In this document: in pieces, positions 41,901 through 54,000 of the stretch
Layout: every line of letters starts with the position of its first letter
Numbering within the stretch: position 1 is the stretch's first letter
Assembly: GCF_910596095.1 (NCBI RefSeq)
Contig: NC_056544.1
Location: forward strand, 4,123,655 to 4,187,654
Source: Thunnus maccoyii
Lineage: Eukaryota; Chordata; Actinopteri; Scombriformes; Scombridae
Direction: 5' to 3'
Length of the DNA stretch: 64,000 bases
Notes under the pieces: generated by a model
Database searches by the model: none
Seen by the model: the letters and a program-made list of their open reading frames with translations, nothing else
What the model was told of the DNA's origin: nothing
Made by a program: the position numbers and the translations under genes

Positions 41901-42850
41901 CTTTCCTCAGCAGAGCCATGAGGAGACTGAGGATATAGATGAAGATAATGCAGAAGGTAAGACCTGTTTTCAGTGAAATATTTATTACCATTCAGTGTCT
42001 GCTGCCTGCGCAGGCCCAATGTTATGTTGCCAAAATAACTCAGGAATAGGGATGGATATTGAGAACCAGTACTAAATTGGTACCAGTTGCTGACTGGTCA
42101 GTACTGAAATATTGATAAGCTCTTGGACAGACGTTGCTGCTATAATGTGCAGTGCAGCGTGTTTGACTGCTTTAGCAAAGCAGCTGCTGCACCTGACGTT
42201 ACGCCCTCACTGCAGCCTCCCGGTAACACTTGTTATCATTACAAAAGTAAGTCTGTAGTTATTAACTCAGGACACAGTTCGCATCGGTTTAAGCACTTCT
42301 AATTTATGTTATTAAATAATCCCACAAACAACGTCAGTCAAGCAGCAGCCACAGTTTTGTCCCTTATTGTATATACAGGAAACAATTTAACTTATTTCTG
42401 CAAAAAAGTAATAAGATAACTGTTGAATCTTTTCACATCTTTTCAGGTGCACCTTGAAATGTTTGTATATTAAATGTTAGTGGTAATGTTAGGTAATGTC
42501 ACAGCTGATTAAACCCTTTTTAAGGAATTGTAATCGTAAATAGTTTACTGATATAACTTGTTAAATTCATAACTCCAGGTTTGGTTTGGGGTTGTCTCTA
42601 TTGTTTTTGCATCACAATCGCTTTGACTTAGGCCCATACCATTTGTTTGCATGTACAGATAAACACCATACTGTGTGGATGTGTATAAATCATTGCTTGG
42701 TGTTATTTTACAGAGCCCATCCCTGAATGTGACGTGGACCAGTGGAACAAAGATTTTATGCAACGCAGCGAGGAGTTCTACGACGCCATGATGAACTGTC
42801 ACTGGGAGCCCCTGGACTCTGTTAACTCCCCTATCCCCTCACTCTCTTGA
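35936..42850 (+). CDS. trnau1ap: tRNA selenocysteine 1-associated protein (TRNAU1AP / SECp43 family), 9 coding exons
   Basis: This RNA-binding protein associates with tRNA-Sec and helps its modification and selenoprotein synthesis. Exons: 35936-35971, 37121-37218, 37706-37805, 38701-38753, 40171-40299, 40781-40897, 41228-41528, 41911-41956 and 42714-42850. The product is 338 aa, against 287 for human. RRM1 has RNP2 LWMGDL (8-13) and RNP1 GYCFVELA (49-56). RRM2 has FVGDLA (102-107 region) and GYGFVKFG (140-147). The family C-terminus is conserved ([31 protein letters not shown]). Exon 7 encodes a long Gly/Tyr/Asn/Ser-rich segment (about 178-278) absent from the human protein as I recall it. 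Fish have more than one trnau1ap paralogue, and this divergent form may be the one called trnau1apb. The family assignment is secure; the paralogue is not. Confidence 0.92.
37538..37620 (+). mobile_element. Probable LINE/SINE tail in TRNAU1AP intron 2
   Basis: 'gagtatcttgaagagtgctctataaataaatatgtattcatta' resembles the tail of fish non-LTR elements (…GCGCTATATAAATAAA…). It is short and diverged; limits are approximate. Confidence 0.35.
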
Positions 42851-43902
42851 TAATTTAGTCTCTTCGAATCCCTCCCTAAATTTGAAATATTACTTTTTTT
42901 ATGATTTCGTACTCCACATAATCTCCCATGATCTAAAGCCACACTGAGACCTTAAAAAGCCCAACTTCAGTTCAGTGTATCAGTGCTTCTCTCAGCCTGA
43001 TGAAAGACTGACAGTACATATAGATATACTGTTCATCTTCAAAGTACACACAAACGTTCACTTGATTTTAATGTTTACCATGTTGGTAATATTCAGAGAG
43101 TTGAACAAGCGAGTGAAGTTAGTATGTAGTCCATACTGTGTAGTATGAACTCGTCTGTACACCACAGAGGAGGGAGAGCTAAGAGTTGAGGGACAAAGTG
43201 CACAGTTACCCTCTGTGCTGTTCACAGTAGCTGTAGCATTAAACCCAACAAGGTCTTCTAAATATGTTACATGTCATGAGTGGTTTCAATAATTCACCAT
43301 TTCACTGAGGAACAAACTTCACTATCATTTAGTTTGGTCTTGTTGATCCATGTTGAAATGGACACACCAGCAAAAGCTAACTTAGTTTATTGAATATGGC
43401 CCTGATCGTTTAGGAGGAAGAGACTGTCTTCTGAAGACAAAACTATGCCTTTTATTGTCATTCGCCATGTACATCCTCTCAGTCCAGGATGGTAATTAGA
43501 TTTTCTTTGTATATCAGTGTCTTGTTCATTTTTTTTAATGAAGGATTTTTTGAGTAAATACCTTTCTCCTCCGTTTTTTAATTTTTCTGATCGATTTAAT
43601 GAGCGTTATCTGGGTGGAGTTTTCACTATGAAAGATGTTGATGTTGAGTATAGTCAACAGAAATCAACCAGAAATGTAATTTATCACTGCTTTCCAGACA
43701 AGAAGATCTATCTTCTACTTATATAATAGATGAATGCTACAACCTCCCAACACTTGTGAGCGCTGTGAAACTGTATGTCATGATTTTGTGAGGTTGACAG
43801 CTGAATTTGTTGTATCAGATGTCAAGGCAGCATTTATTCTCTGCTGTTTGATGGCTGATATTTTGTATATATTTTCTTTCTGGAGACATTTTATCAATAA
43901 AA
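42851..43902 (+). other. TRNAU1AP 3' UTR (inferred)
   Basis: Non-coding sequence runs from the stop (42848-42850) to an AATAAA at about 43896-43901, followed by T-rich sequence. Scattered short open frames inside it show no protein similarity I recognise. Confidence 0.5.
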
Positions 43903-45532
43903 CTAATTTAGGAGGAAAATTGTCTTTCTTCCTCATTACAGTAAACACTGTTAGGTTCTGTCAATCAGCATGTTTGAGTTAGTAAGTCAATGTTGGTTCT
44001 GTACTTTGATATGTATGTATCTTATTCTTATGAAGGACACAGCATGAGGGCTTGCAAAGACACAGTAACACCTTCACAACTTATTTTCTACCCATTGTTA
44101 CAAACAAAAGGTGTTAGCATTCATTCAAAAATATTTCAGGCAGTCTCAATCTACCCTATATCTTGCCTTGCCTATCCACATCATACCTTCTATAATATTC
44201 TCCATTGGACATTATGGATAAAAATTCTTTGTGTAACAAATTCAACCTTGATGATAACAGTGATCGTAAGCAAAGTTAATGGCCTCAACTTGATTTGTTT
44301 GCCATTGCCATACTACAAAGTGTCTCATGTCACAGCTGCATTTCTCTGCTTCTCTTATTATAACATACAGCAGGTGATACAGAGGTCTTGCTTTACATAT
44401 GACTGACTATATGGAGTTAAATGTTTTCTACCTCTACATATTCTATGCATTTTCTCCCAAAGTGAATCAGCTGACAAAAGATTTCTCTTCACCATGGGAA
44501 AACAAGAGTCCACAGTCATGCTAGTGGCTCTGTGAGGCTGCACTTGAGATAGCCTAAATGTTGGTGTTTAGTCTTATGTTTAGCATGTCTGCCAAATTTT
44601 GTGCCAATCCATCAAATGTATATCAGAGATCACAGCACAAGTGAAAAATTTGACCTGGCACTAGAGGAAAATTCATAGAATCACCAATGTAGTGAGACTG
44701 TATCCTCAAGGGATCTTGAATATCTGTTCTAAATTTCATTGCATTATAATCAAATAGCTGTGAGATAGTTCACCCTTAACTACAATTGTCAACTTCATGG
44801 TGACATTTATTGAGATATTTCAGTCTGGAACAAAATGGTGGCCAACAGTGCCATCCCCAGAGCCGTGCTGCTAGCGTAGCTAAAAAGCTTGTTGTTTTAA
44901 ACCATTTTAATGTGATGGCTGTCTGGAAAGTAAAGAGAATTACATGAAAAGCATTTTAATCACTGTATTTGTAGTTTCAGAATACAACTGACAAAATGCA
45001 TCTGAACAAAGGAGGAAAAACTGATCTTGCACCAATGTCTTAACCAGTTCTCTGTAGTTAATCAACCATCTCACCAATGCTAAAGAAGACACTGACAAGG
45101 AAGCAAATGGACCTTTTGGTTGCAGTCTTTTAGTCTTTTTTTATCATTCATTACCCAAGTTCTCCATTTATTTTTTTAAGTATTGGGTTGACAGGTAACA
45201 TACCCATCAAATTCAGTAGCTGTTCATCTCTGTATCCCAAAGAAATCTTAACTGTGGGTTCAGTAAAGTTAGGTTTTCTCAAACCAAACTCTTCCAGCTT
45301 GGATCCAAATAACAATTGTTGTCACATACATTGGGCATGTATTTGGATTGGCATGCAGTAGAAAAGACACATTTTATTCAAAAGCCCAAGTCCATAGTGT
45401 TTTGTTTGAATTAATAAAAGGACTGCTGTGATATATCCTTTGAGAAATTGTTAAAACATTAATAATGTGAGATGTGACAACAACAAACACAACTGGACAG
45501 GTTTGGATTTTCTACTACCTTGACTTTGTGAT
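43903..45532. other. Convergent interval between TRNAU1AP and FITM1
   Basis: I recognise no gene. It contains dispersed repeat R2 copy 1 (44517-44884) and, near 45373, a minus-strand AATAAA that probably ends the FITM1 transcript about 160 nt past its stop. Confidence 0.5.
44517..44884 (+). repeat. Dispersed repeat R2, copy 1
   Basis: It runs from ATGCTAGTGGCTCTGTGAGG to the 'gagatatttcagtctggaacaaaatggtggccaacag' end. The phrases match a repeat that I remember as common in percomorph introns ('tggcaatccatcca', 'gagatatttcagtct'). A shorter, internally deleted relative is at 52506-52674. It is non-coding. Confidence 0.6.
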
Positions 45533-48055
45533 TTAAGTCTTTGTGCCAGTGTGATCTTGGCTCAGATGTCCGTCCTCGGTCGCTTCAGTCTTAATGTTGA
45601 GCAGTCCCAGTCCAGGTCTCCCGGGGCAGTACCAGCTGGGCCCCAGACGGTACCAGCCCTGGTACAGTCCCCTCCAGCTCAGACAGCCAAGAGCGCCCCC
45701 TAACAGCTGGGTGGGGAACTGAGGGAAGTAAGCTAGGAGACAGAGCAGCAGAAAGATCCAGAGCCAGAGCAGAAGAACACAGAACAGGAAGAGGATCCTC
45801 AGAGGGGCGTCTGAAAACCCACCCAAACTCAGATAAGGACCAAAAACAGCAGTTTCCTCTGCCAGCAGCAGGCAGCAGAGACAGAGGAGGAAGACATCTT
45901 CTGAAACTTCATATCCCCTCCACAACATTCCAGCTTTGAGGCACTCCGACTTGCTCTCCCCTTCCCGTAACACCAAGAGAGGTTGGCCGTTGGTGGCCTC
46001 TTGGCTGTTGACTAAAGGTTCGTAGCAGCTTCCTGTGGCGTTCTCCAGAAGGTCCAGAAGTTTGCAGAAACCAAGCCACAGTCCGCCAGCAACCCCGAGC
46101 CGGGAGAGGTGCCGGACTGAGAGAGAGAGGGAGCGGCGGATGGAGAAGGAGAGGAGGAAGACAAAAGAGCCGACAAAGACGCAGGTCCAGCCCCAACCAG
46201 AGCGCAAAAACATCCTGGAAGAAGAAGATTACCAAAATGTTTAAATTCTTAAGTAAAGACTACCCAAAGGCACTCTGAATGATGCTGGAGAGGGATGTTT
46301 TTCAAAAGGAAACACCATAGTTTTCTTGGGTTATGTAGACTTACTTTTGAGAAACATAGAGATGTTGTCCTCCACCATAGTGTGTTAGGGTTAGGTTAAT
46401 AATGTGCCATTAATTTGAACACTTTGAGGTGTAAAAATACTGCATATAAAAGACCAGGATCCAACATTATCAGAAATTATCTATTGTACTAATTTTACTA
46501 TTGGTCTTCATTCTGTCAAAATCAAAAAATGCACCATTGTGTTTGCTAAAGAATTTAGACTTTTAACAACAAATTTTCTGGAGATTTAAGTAAGCACAAA
46601 CCAGCCATTTTAGAAGTTAAGCTGTGTCATAATCATTGACTGTGTATAAATATGTATATATACTTATATACAGTCAATGATCATAAAACATTCTACATAT
46701 AGATGTGAAGTAAGTTTTAGTATGTGTTGCATGCATACTGGAAAAATACTAGTCATAATAATTGTGGGCAATGTTTAGGGAAATTACTTTGGATCATTTT
46801 CCTTTCTCTTTGTTAAAGCCACATAATCATCAGTATTTTTTATATAATCAATGGGTCAAATGACTATGATGTAAGAAGGGATCACTTGTAGTGACAAACA
46901 CAATGATTTGACACAATCGATGATATAACAAGCTTTTAAAATACAACACATTGTTAAAGATGAAACCAGTGGTTTCCAACCTTTTTGGCTTTTGATGTCT
47001 CACAAAAAGCAGTGTGTAGTCGGGGTCACATTTCACATGTCTATGAGTTGTTAACAGCTCCACCAAATAGTGATTTTTCCCTCTAAACTTCTCACATGCT
47101 TTCATTTCAATAAATGTTCAAATGATCCAATATTTCACCAAAAATCAAAGATTAGAGAAAAAAGTCCAAAAACTGAAAACAGATTTGTGTATCAGAACTT
47201 TGTTTTTTCTTCTTTCCTCTCCCATTAATCATCTCACGACCCCTCAGATTTATTTGGTGACCCCTAGATTGGGAACCATTGGACTAAACAAGCTAACTGT
47301 GTATAAAGTAGTTGAAACTAGCTCCACCTCCAGCAGCTACAACAGTAACATGCTGCTCTAACACTGATGCTTCAGTATTAATAATCTAATGATGTCATAT
47401 ATAATAATATATCAGTCAGAGGGACCAAACCACTACTTTTAATACTTAAGTAGGATTTTTCATGCAGGGATTTACTTATAATGGAGTATTTTTACATTGC
47501 TGTATTTGTACTTTTACTAAGTAAAGGATCTTAATACTTCTTCCACCACTGATATTAATACCTATATAGTGTAGAAGTGGGACTACTGATGGTATCCAGA
47601 AGCTCGGTCACATCTGAAGTGAAACTTCTGAAAGTGGCAAATACATCAGTAGGTTTAGTTTTATAACGACAAACTGAAATTATTCTGGTGTTCCTCTGAC
47701 AGTTTCACACAGAGGAGGAAGATGTATTAAATGTGAGATGCATCCTGTCCAAGCTTCACCAAACCAACCAATCAAAACACTGACATGTCCTCAAGAGCCA
47801 GAGGCAGTTTGTTTGAACAGTAACACACAGGGAAGGTATGAGACATGTTACCAAAGTAGACAGGAAATAGCCTCACCTGTAGAGGAAGTGGCTTCTCTTG
47901 GCAAAGACGCTGTGCTGGGAGACCCAGAGGCTCAGTGCGGGGCCGAACATCACCACTGCTGACAGAAACAGGTGGAAGTGCTGCCGGAACAGAGTGTTAC
48001 CCAGGAAGCGAGCAGCCAGGTCCGTCAGGACCACCAGCACCATGTTCAGGATCAT
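45533..48055 (-). CDS. fitm1: Fat storage-inducing transmembrane protein 1 (FITM1), 2 coding exons
   Basis: This is a member of the FIT family of ER membrane proteins that act in lipid-droplet formation; mammalian FITM1 is mainly in muscle. Exons on the minus strand are 48055-47877 and 46214-45533, spliced in phase 2. They give 286 aa, against 292 in human. Exon 1 begins MILNMVLVVLTDLAARFLG and contains HLFLSAVVMFGPALSLWV. Exon 2 continues WGWTCVFVGSFVFLLSF, LSRLGVAGGLWLGF, ENATGSCYEPL, WRGYEVSEDVFLLCLCCLLLAEE and CPGRPGLGLL. About six hydrophobic helices are visible. Aligned with human FITM1, the two positions corresponding to the lipid-phosphatase-type catalytic histidines are Asp166 and Pro224. 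An in-frame ATG 33 nt upstream exists, but 48055 directly follows an acceptor-like TGTCCAG, so there may be an upstream non-coding exon. Confidence 0.93.
46632..46681. repeat. Short palindrome in FITM1 intron
   Basis: ATCATTGACTGTGTATAA at the left is matched in inverse, with one difference, by the right end at 46681. It is 50 bp in all and looks like the two ends of a MITE with nearly nothing between them. Confidence 0.7.
46967..47281. mobile_element. hAT-type non-autonomous element in FITM1 intron
   Basis: The element starts CAGTGGTTTCCAACC and ends GGGAACCATTG, the hAT (Charlie-like) terminal inverted repeat. The flanks GATGAAAC (46959-46966) and GACTAAAC (47282-47289) are an 8-bp target-site duplication with two changes, the length expected for hAT. 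The interior (315 bp total) lacks coding sequence. Confidence 0.8.
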
Positions 48056-50120
48056 CTGGACACAGAACCAAAACTGACTGGATCTCAATTTATATTTATA
48101 CCTGAAACTGGACTGCTGGCTGTAAAGGCAGCAGTGTGTTTGTTTAGATTATCCACCTCAGACCTTACAGCATGCACTGTTTCATGTGATAAGGCTTGAA
48201 TCCCGTGTAGACTAGTAACAGTGGATTACTTCTGTTGCATATGGGAACAATTTAGCATATTATGTAAAACACAAGACTCTGCTCATGTGCACAAGAACAA
48301 CCCCAAAGACCACAACAGAAATGGTTGGAATGTATCAATCTATACACACTAAATCATAATTTTTTAAAGACTAAGATATGATCCATTGATGCATCAATAG
48401 AAGATTAATCCGGATCCTGCTGAGATCCAAAGCTGCAGGCTGTGTAGTAAAAGAGTTGAAATCCACTGCTGTGACTCAGCTAGCTGCTACAGTTGGGCAT
48501 CCATGCGTAGAGTGTGTTCTGCATAACATGAATGAAATGACAGCTGGCCTCTAGCATTCCACAGACTCCAGATATGTGCACACTGTGAAATCCAACCCTG
48601 AAATTCTTCAATCACAGTAGGCACTACTGTATGCTGTATCTGCTGGTGTCGTCACTGTAGTTTAGTTGCCACTGAGGCACTAAACTGTGCCTCACTGTTG
48701 TCTGCAACCACCCTCCAAAACACATAACTTGTTTGGCTGTAGTGTGTTTTCTTGCAGCTGCAGAAAGGTGAGTTGAGCTTCAGTCTCCTCTGACCTTGTG
48801 TGGCAGGTTTCCACGTGTCTCCTTCCTGTGCTTTGTTGTGGAATTGTCATTGGCCACCGCTGTATTGGTTCTGCGAAAACGCGACGACTGCCACTAAATT
48901 CCGCTCAGCGATGGCCAGCAGTCCGAGAGCTGTAGCTTCAGAATACCTCCCGTCTCCAAATTATCTCCACAGTAACTGTAGCTTCTCTGCTCCTCTCTCT
49001 GTCATTGACACCCACCCTCTCCAACACACACACACACACACACATAAAAATACAGAGTATGTTCTCACCCTGTCATATATCTCCTGGGCCTTGAAGGTGT
49101 CATATTGCTCCTACTGAGACGGTTGAAGGGTACAGAAGGGTTGAACCAATAACACTGATTCGTCTGTGATATTATGGATATAACAGGGGTTCTGAATAAT
49201 CTTGTATTAATTCCTGACAGAGTTACAGGCTGAGAGTAAGCAGGGCAGCTCTGATAACCAGTGTTACAGAGAGTCATGAATTAAAAGTGTCAACAAATGA
49301 GATGTAATTTGTCGCATCATGTGTGTGTTCATGTGTATTAATAGCAGTAACCTTTGTACTGTATCTGGGCCGAGACTCAGCTGCTGCAGCAGTCTGTGTC
49401 AATCAATGCATGGCAACACACTCATGGTCCACTCAGTTTCATACAGTTTCTATAGCTGACCCTTACCAATGCGATTATCAACAAACCATGTTGTCACTTT
49501 AAAGCTCCTCCTGCACCTTTCAACTCATGCATTCTACTGTATGTGTAACAGTTTAAAATGTAGGGGTTTCAATGACAAAACCAAGACAGTCAGTGTGGTC
49601 AGGCCATAATGGGCTTTTATTAAAACTAGTTAAAAATCTATGAAACAATAAAACCAAAGCTAGAGAAGGGAGCTGATACAGTCATACTGCTGCCTGGCGT
49701 CCACCAACCACAGTGAGAGGGACTGGGAGTAATGTTACCTGTAATAACAAAACAGACAACACTACAGACAAAAGAAACAGTGACTAAATAATGTGGCATC
49801 ACATACCCCAAAGTATCACAGCTGACTGAATTCCCAACTGCTCCAACACCAACCGCAGTACTAGAAAGAAAACAGAACTAAATTTAAACCTAAAAGCCAG
49901 TGCTGCCTGTAAAAACACATTATCAGCACTAGTAGAGCTGGCTCAAGGTTAATATGATTAAAATGGATTCTACAAATCTAATGTTCTTACTTTGATCCTG
50001 GTATTAAGACTACCTTTCTCTTTTTTCTTTAGCAAACCTAAAATCAGGACAGGACACATTAAAGCATTAAAAACACAAGTACCTCAGGATGCCTTTGCAC
50101 CCCTACATTACCCAACGTTA
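48056..50120. other. Upstream region of FITM1
   Basis: No protein gene recognised. It probably contains the FITM1 promoter. A donor-like site (GGGTGAGAAC on the minus strand, exon end 49069) makes a candidate 5' UTR exon just upstream of it. A CA microsatellite is at about 49025-49044. Confidence 0.4.
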
Positions 50121-50121
50121 A

Positions 50122-50359
50122 GGCCCCATTTACACCTGGTATTAACATGTGATCTGTATCTGGATACTTTATCTGGATAATGACATCCAATCCATGGGTC
50201 TTTGCATTTACACCTCCAAACGTGGTCTGGCTGATCCGATCGCACTCCGATCACAATGTGTTCTGAGTCTATTCACACCTTGTATTAATATGTGTTTTTC
50301 CTTGTTCAGATAACATATCCAGATACAGATCACATTATAATGGCAGGTGTAAATGAGGT
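50122..50359. mobile_element. Fold-back MITE with ~50-bp inverted ends
   Basis: The arms 50124-50176 and 50308-50359 are near-perfect inverted copies (…CATTTACACCTG… and …GTGATCTGTATCTGGATA…). The remaining centre of about 130 bp is unique. It is non-coding, with no clear target-site duplication. It would form a strong cruciform or hairpin RNA. Confidence 0.8.
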
Positions 50360-50840
50360 ATAAAAGCGTACAAGGTGATAATATAATTTAAAAACATATA
50401 ATAAAGGCACCCAGGCAGCAGCAGGAACAGGGACAATCACACAGAGTGCAGTCAACTGGCAGCACCCTCACACCTGTGCTCACTGACCCAGTTATCACCC
50501 GATCCCTCTGCTAGGCCCGCCCCTCCTCAAGGACCTGTGTCCCCTGCTACATACAGTATGTCTCACACCAAGTCTAAAAATATAGTCTATCTACATTACT
50601 TCATGCTAATAAGAAATAGAATAATAAGGCTGTAGTGTTTAGAGCTTGTATCAGCAAGCTCTACATGTATAGGACTAATATGAGTTAGTGAGTTATGATG
50701 GCTTCAGTCAGCACTGGAGTCTTTCTTCCAGAAGTTGCTAGGTTTCATCTGAAATTACCTGTGCTGAGTAACTACCAGGTGTAGCTTCATTGGTCATGTG
50801 AACCCTCAATTTTTCCAGAATTCATAACAAATTAGCAACA

Positions 50841-51094
50841 CTTAAAGGAAAAGTTTGACATTTTGAGAAATAAGCTCTCTTGCCAAGCGTTAGATGAGGA
50901 GATTGATAGCACTCACATGTATGCTAAGTATGTAGATTTACAGTTTTATGTGCCAGACTATTTCTTGACCGGTAAATGATTTTGTTACCGTTGGACAGAG
51001 TCAGACCAGCTGTTTCCACTCTTTGTTTTATGTTAGCTGGCTGCTGGTAGTAGCTTCACATTTACTGCACAAATAGTTGAACTATTGCTTTAAG
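50841..51094. mobile_element. MITE with TTAAAGG(A/C)A-type inverted ends
   Basis: CTTAAAGGAAAAGTTTGAC at the left is matched in inverse by the right end (CTTAAAGCAATAGTTCAAC). The interior 'gacattttgagaaataagctctcttgcc' and 'gatgaggagattgatagcactcacatgt' is a repeat known to me from many percomorph loci. It is non-coding. Confidence 0.7.
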
Positions 51095-54000
51095 GTAGTG
51101 TAGAACTAGATAATGTAGAAACTGGTCACTTAGACATCTATCTGAAGTCTAATTGTTGGATCTAAGCCATAGTCAAAATCTATCCATTAAAGTGCTAGGA
51201 GGTCCTGGGGGAGGCAATGAGCTGCTGTGCCCCTGCCTGGCAGGTAATCCAGCCGCGTTGACAGGGTTGATTTTCTCAAACATCACTATCAAATACACTG
51301 GTCACAAGATTGCATGTAAAAGCTATGATCCATCCTTCATTTTTCTCCTGTCAAAATAGAAATTTGCCAAATGTTTCCATTTTGTTTTGTTCTTGCAATA
51401 CGGTGCTGTCATGTTATAGCTGTTTATTTACCTCAGATGTCACTTTTCCATTAATTTTCTGTAGGTATTTCTCCCTGCTTATAGTACCTGGACAGCTGTA
51501 TGAGACACTGTTGGCAGGTGTAATAACAAACATTTGTTGATGTGAAAATTGTGGAGAATATCACTTTGATGATAGATGACAGATGTAGATGTATCTTTAT
51601 TGCAGTTATTGTTTTTAAAATTCTTTTTCTTTCCTCACTACTGTAATCCTAAATCTCAATATCAAAATGTGAAATGTATATAAAATTATGCTTTATGACA
51701 GATTTACATTAATTACTTTTTGTGTGTTTTTCTCCATGTTTGTGTTGAAAAATGTTTCAGACAGATGTAGGTTAGATACATCTGTATGTATGTTATATAT
51801 ATGTGTGTGTGTGTGTATTTTAATTGTGTGACAACTGAAACATTGATTAAAATGTGTGTAATTCACATTAGGCAGATTCCTTTCATTTATTTTTTCATAT
51901 TACTGTTGTCTTTCTTCTAACCCTGACTGTGCTTTGTATTTCTGACATGTCTGACTTAGCTGAACTCTCATGTCTGTCTATCACTTTCTGTTTTGAACCT
52001 TGTGTTCTTTGACCAGAAATAAAGGTTGGCCTTCTTTTAAAGTGTCAAATGTCTCCCTTCTCTCGTTCCAACTGCAGGAAGAAGTTGAGCAGCCCAGTTG
52101 TGTTCACATCTCTTAACTTACACGCAGCATTTGATCAACTAATCACTGCATTTATTACATCACCTAAAAATTACAAGTTGTAACTGCCAGTGTATGTTGC
52201 AGGTGTAAAGAAGGGAGAACACAGTTAACCTTCTTTCAGAAAGCTTAAAACATGGCAGCATTTTTTCTACACAAAAGTATCTGAAGTTAGATTTGTGACC
52301 AATTTATGATTAACTTTCAATACTTCCACACTGAATGGCCATGCTTTTTGGATATTCCAAAAAACTGCAGTTTTTACTTGCATTGGTGTCTAATGAAAGT
52401 TTTCTTCACTGTTTAAGTGAATAAACGTAAAGTAAACGTTTCGTCCTCCACTGCTACATACCCTCACTCTGCAGCCAGACTTCACATAAACATGAGTGTA
52501 AAGCCATGCTAGCAGCTCTGTGAGGTTGTACTCAGGAATAGCAGTGCTTTGTATGAAATGTCATGGCAATCCATCCAGTCGTTTTTGAGATATTTTAGTC
52601 TGAACCAAAGTGGTGCACAGGCCAACAGACTAGCAGCCACCCCAATAGCCATACTGCTAGCACTGAAAAAATAAATGAATAAATAATAATAATGATAATA
52701 GCAGTGTACACACAGTGACCACACAGTTACCTAATCTGTTAACTCTGCAATAGATCCTGCCTTTGTGTAGCTGATCATATTCAGTTTTTCTTTACATTAT
52801 CAGGTAAATGTTTATTCAGACTTATAGTAATTTTGGAGGCTGTAGGACTGCATTATGTTAAAAGGTTTTTCTAATGTTTTGTTCCTTACATGTATGTAAA
52901 TGGGAGTAGAAAACACATTGGAAACACCTTTCATTATGATGCATTCTGATGCAAACATTACTGTACATTGCACAAGAACATATATTTCTCTGGTCATTGA
53001 GTGTATGGAGAGTTTCGCTTAAAGTAGTCATGGCTGAATGGCGTTATATGCTGAAGGAAAATGCATAAATAAGAACTGTGCATGGGTTCAGATGGTGAAA
53101 TAAGAATAGTAAGAGAATGTAGAGCATCTCCACCTCTCTCTCACTGCAGGTTTGATTCATTACAAAGCTTGTAAGTCAACAGGTTGAGGAGACCCTTACA
53201 TCATCAGTGGAGGTATAATTCAAGTGGAGGCCAGCAATTAATGTCATCAAGTTGATTTTCTCATTTGAGGCATATACACAAACATAACATGGAGTGGATC
53301 TATTGATCAGTGTAGTGCAACAGCACCTCCAAGAGATAGATTAATGTCTTACCCAATATACTGAGGCACCATCCACACAAATAACATTTCTGCAGAGCTG
53401 CTGACATCTACAGGCATTAGAGAGATGTTTCATATGTTGGCTTGGAAGCAGACCAATGCTGCCAGTGTGACTAATATCCAACCATAAAATGTCAACAAGT
53501 TAGACACGTCATGTTGGACAGTTAATTCTGTCCAATATCATTTGTAATTGTGAGCCTTGATATATTTTTGGTTTCTAATGGTGTAACTCATCACACCACT
53601 GACTATGTACCCAAGTGATACATCTATAAATTCACTCACTGACTTTAGACCACAAACAGACATAATGTGATCAATAGTTTATTATATATTCCAGCCCCTC
53701 TCAGTTTAAACTCTGTAAATGGATTGAGTTATATGCATGAGACCGTTTCTTCCTCCTGAATATTTTCATGTATTCATGAAAAAAATACTGCCACTGTGTG
53801 GATCAACTGTGACATTACAACACAGAGGAGTTTTAGTTTAGTCTCATGTAGTTTAACGGAGTATATCACATCATATATTCCCACCTTAAAGTGGGTAACA
53901 AGGTGATATTAAACTCACAGTACTCCAGTTCTTATTTTTATATTTCTCAGTGTAACTGTGAACAGGGTGTTACTGTAAATGAACAGGCATGCTCAGCCAG

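Noticed and set aside
42050-42260. Possible MITE in TRNAU1AP intron 8 ('gagaaccagtactaaattggtacc')
   Set aside because: It resembles a fish repeat I know vaguely, but there are no clear inverted ends or duplicated copy in this window.
43990-44406. 138-codon plus-strand frame after TRNAU1AP
   Set aside because: No homology I recognise, AT-rich low-quality composition and no splice partners; likely chance.
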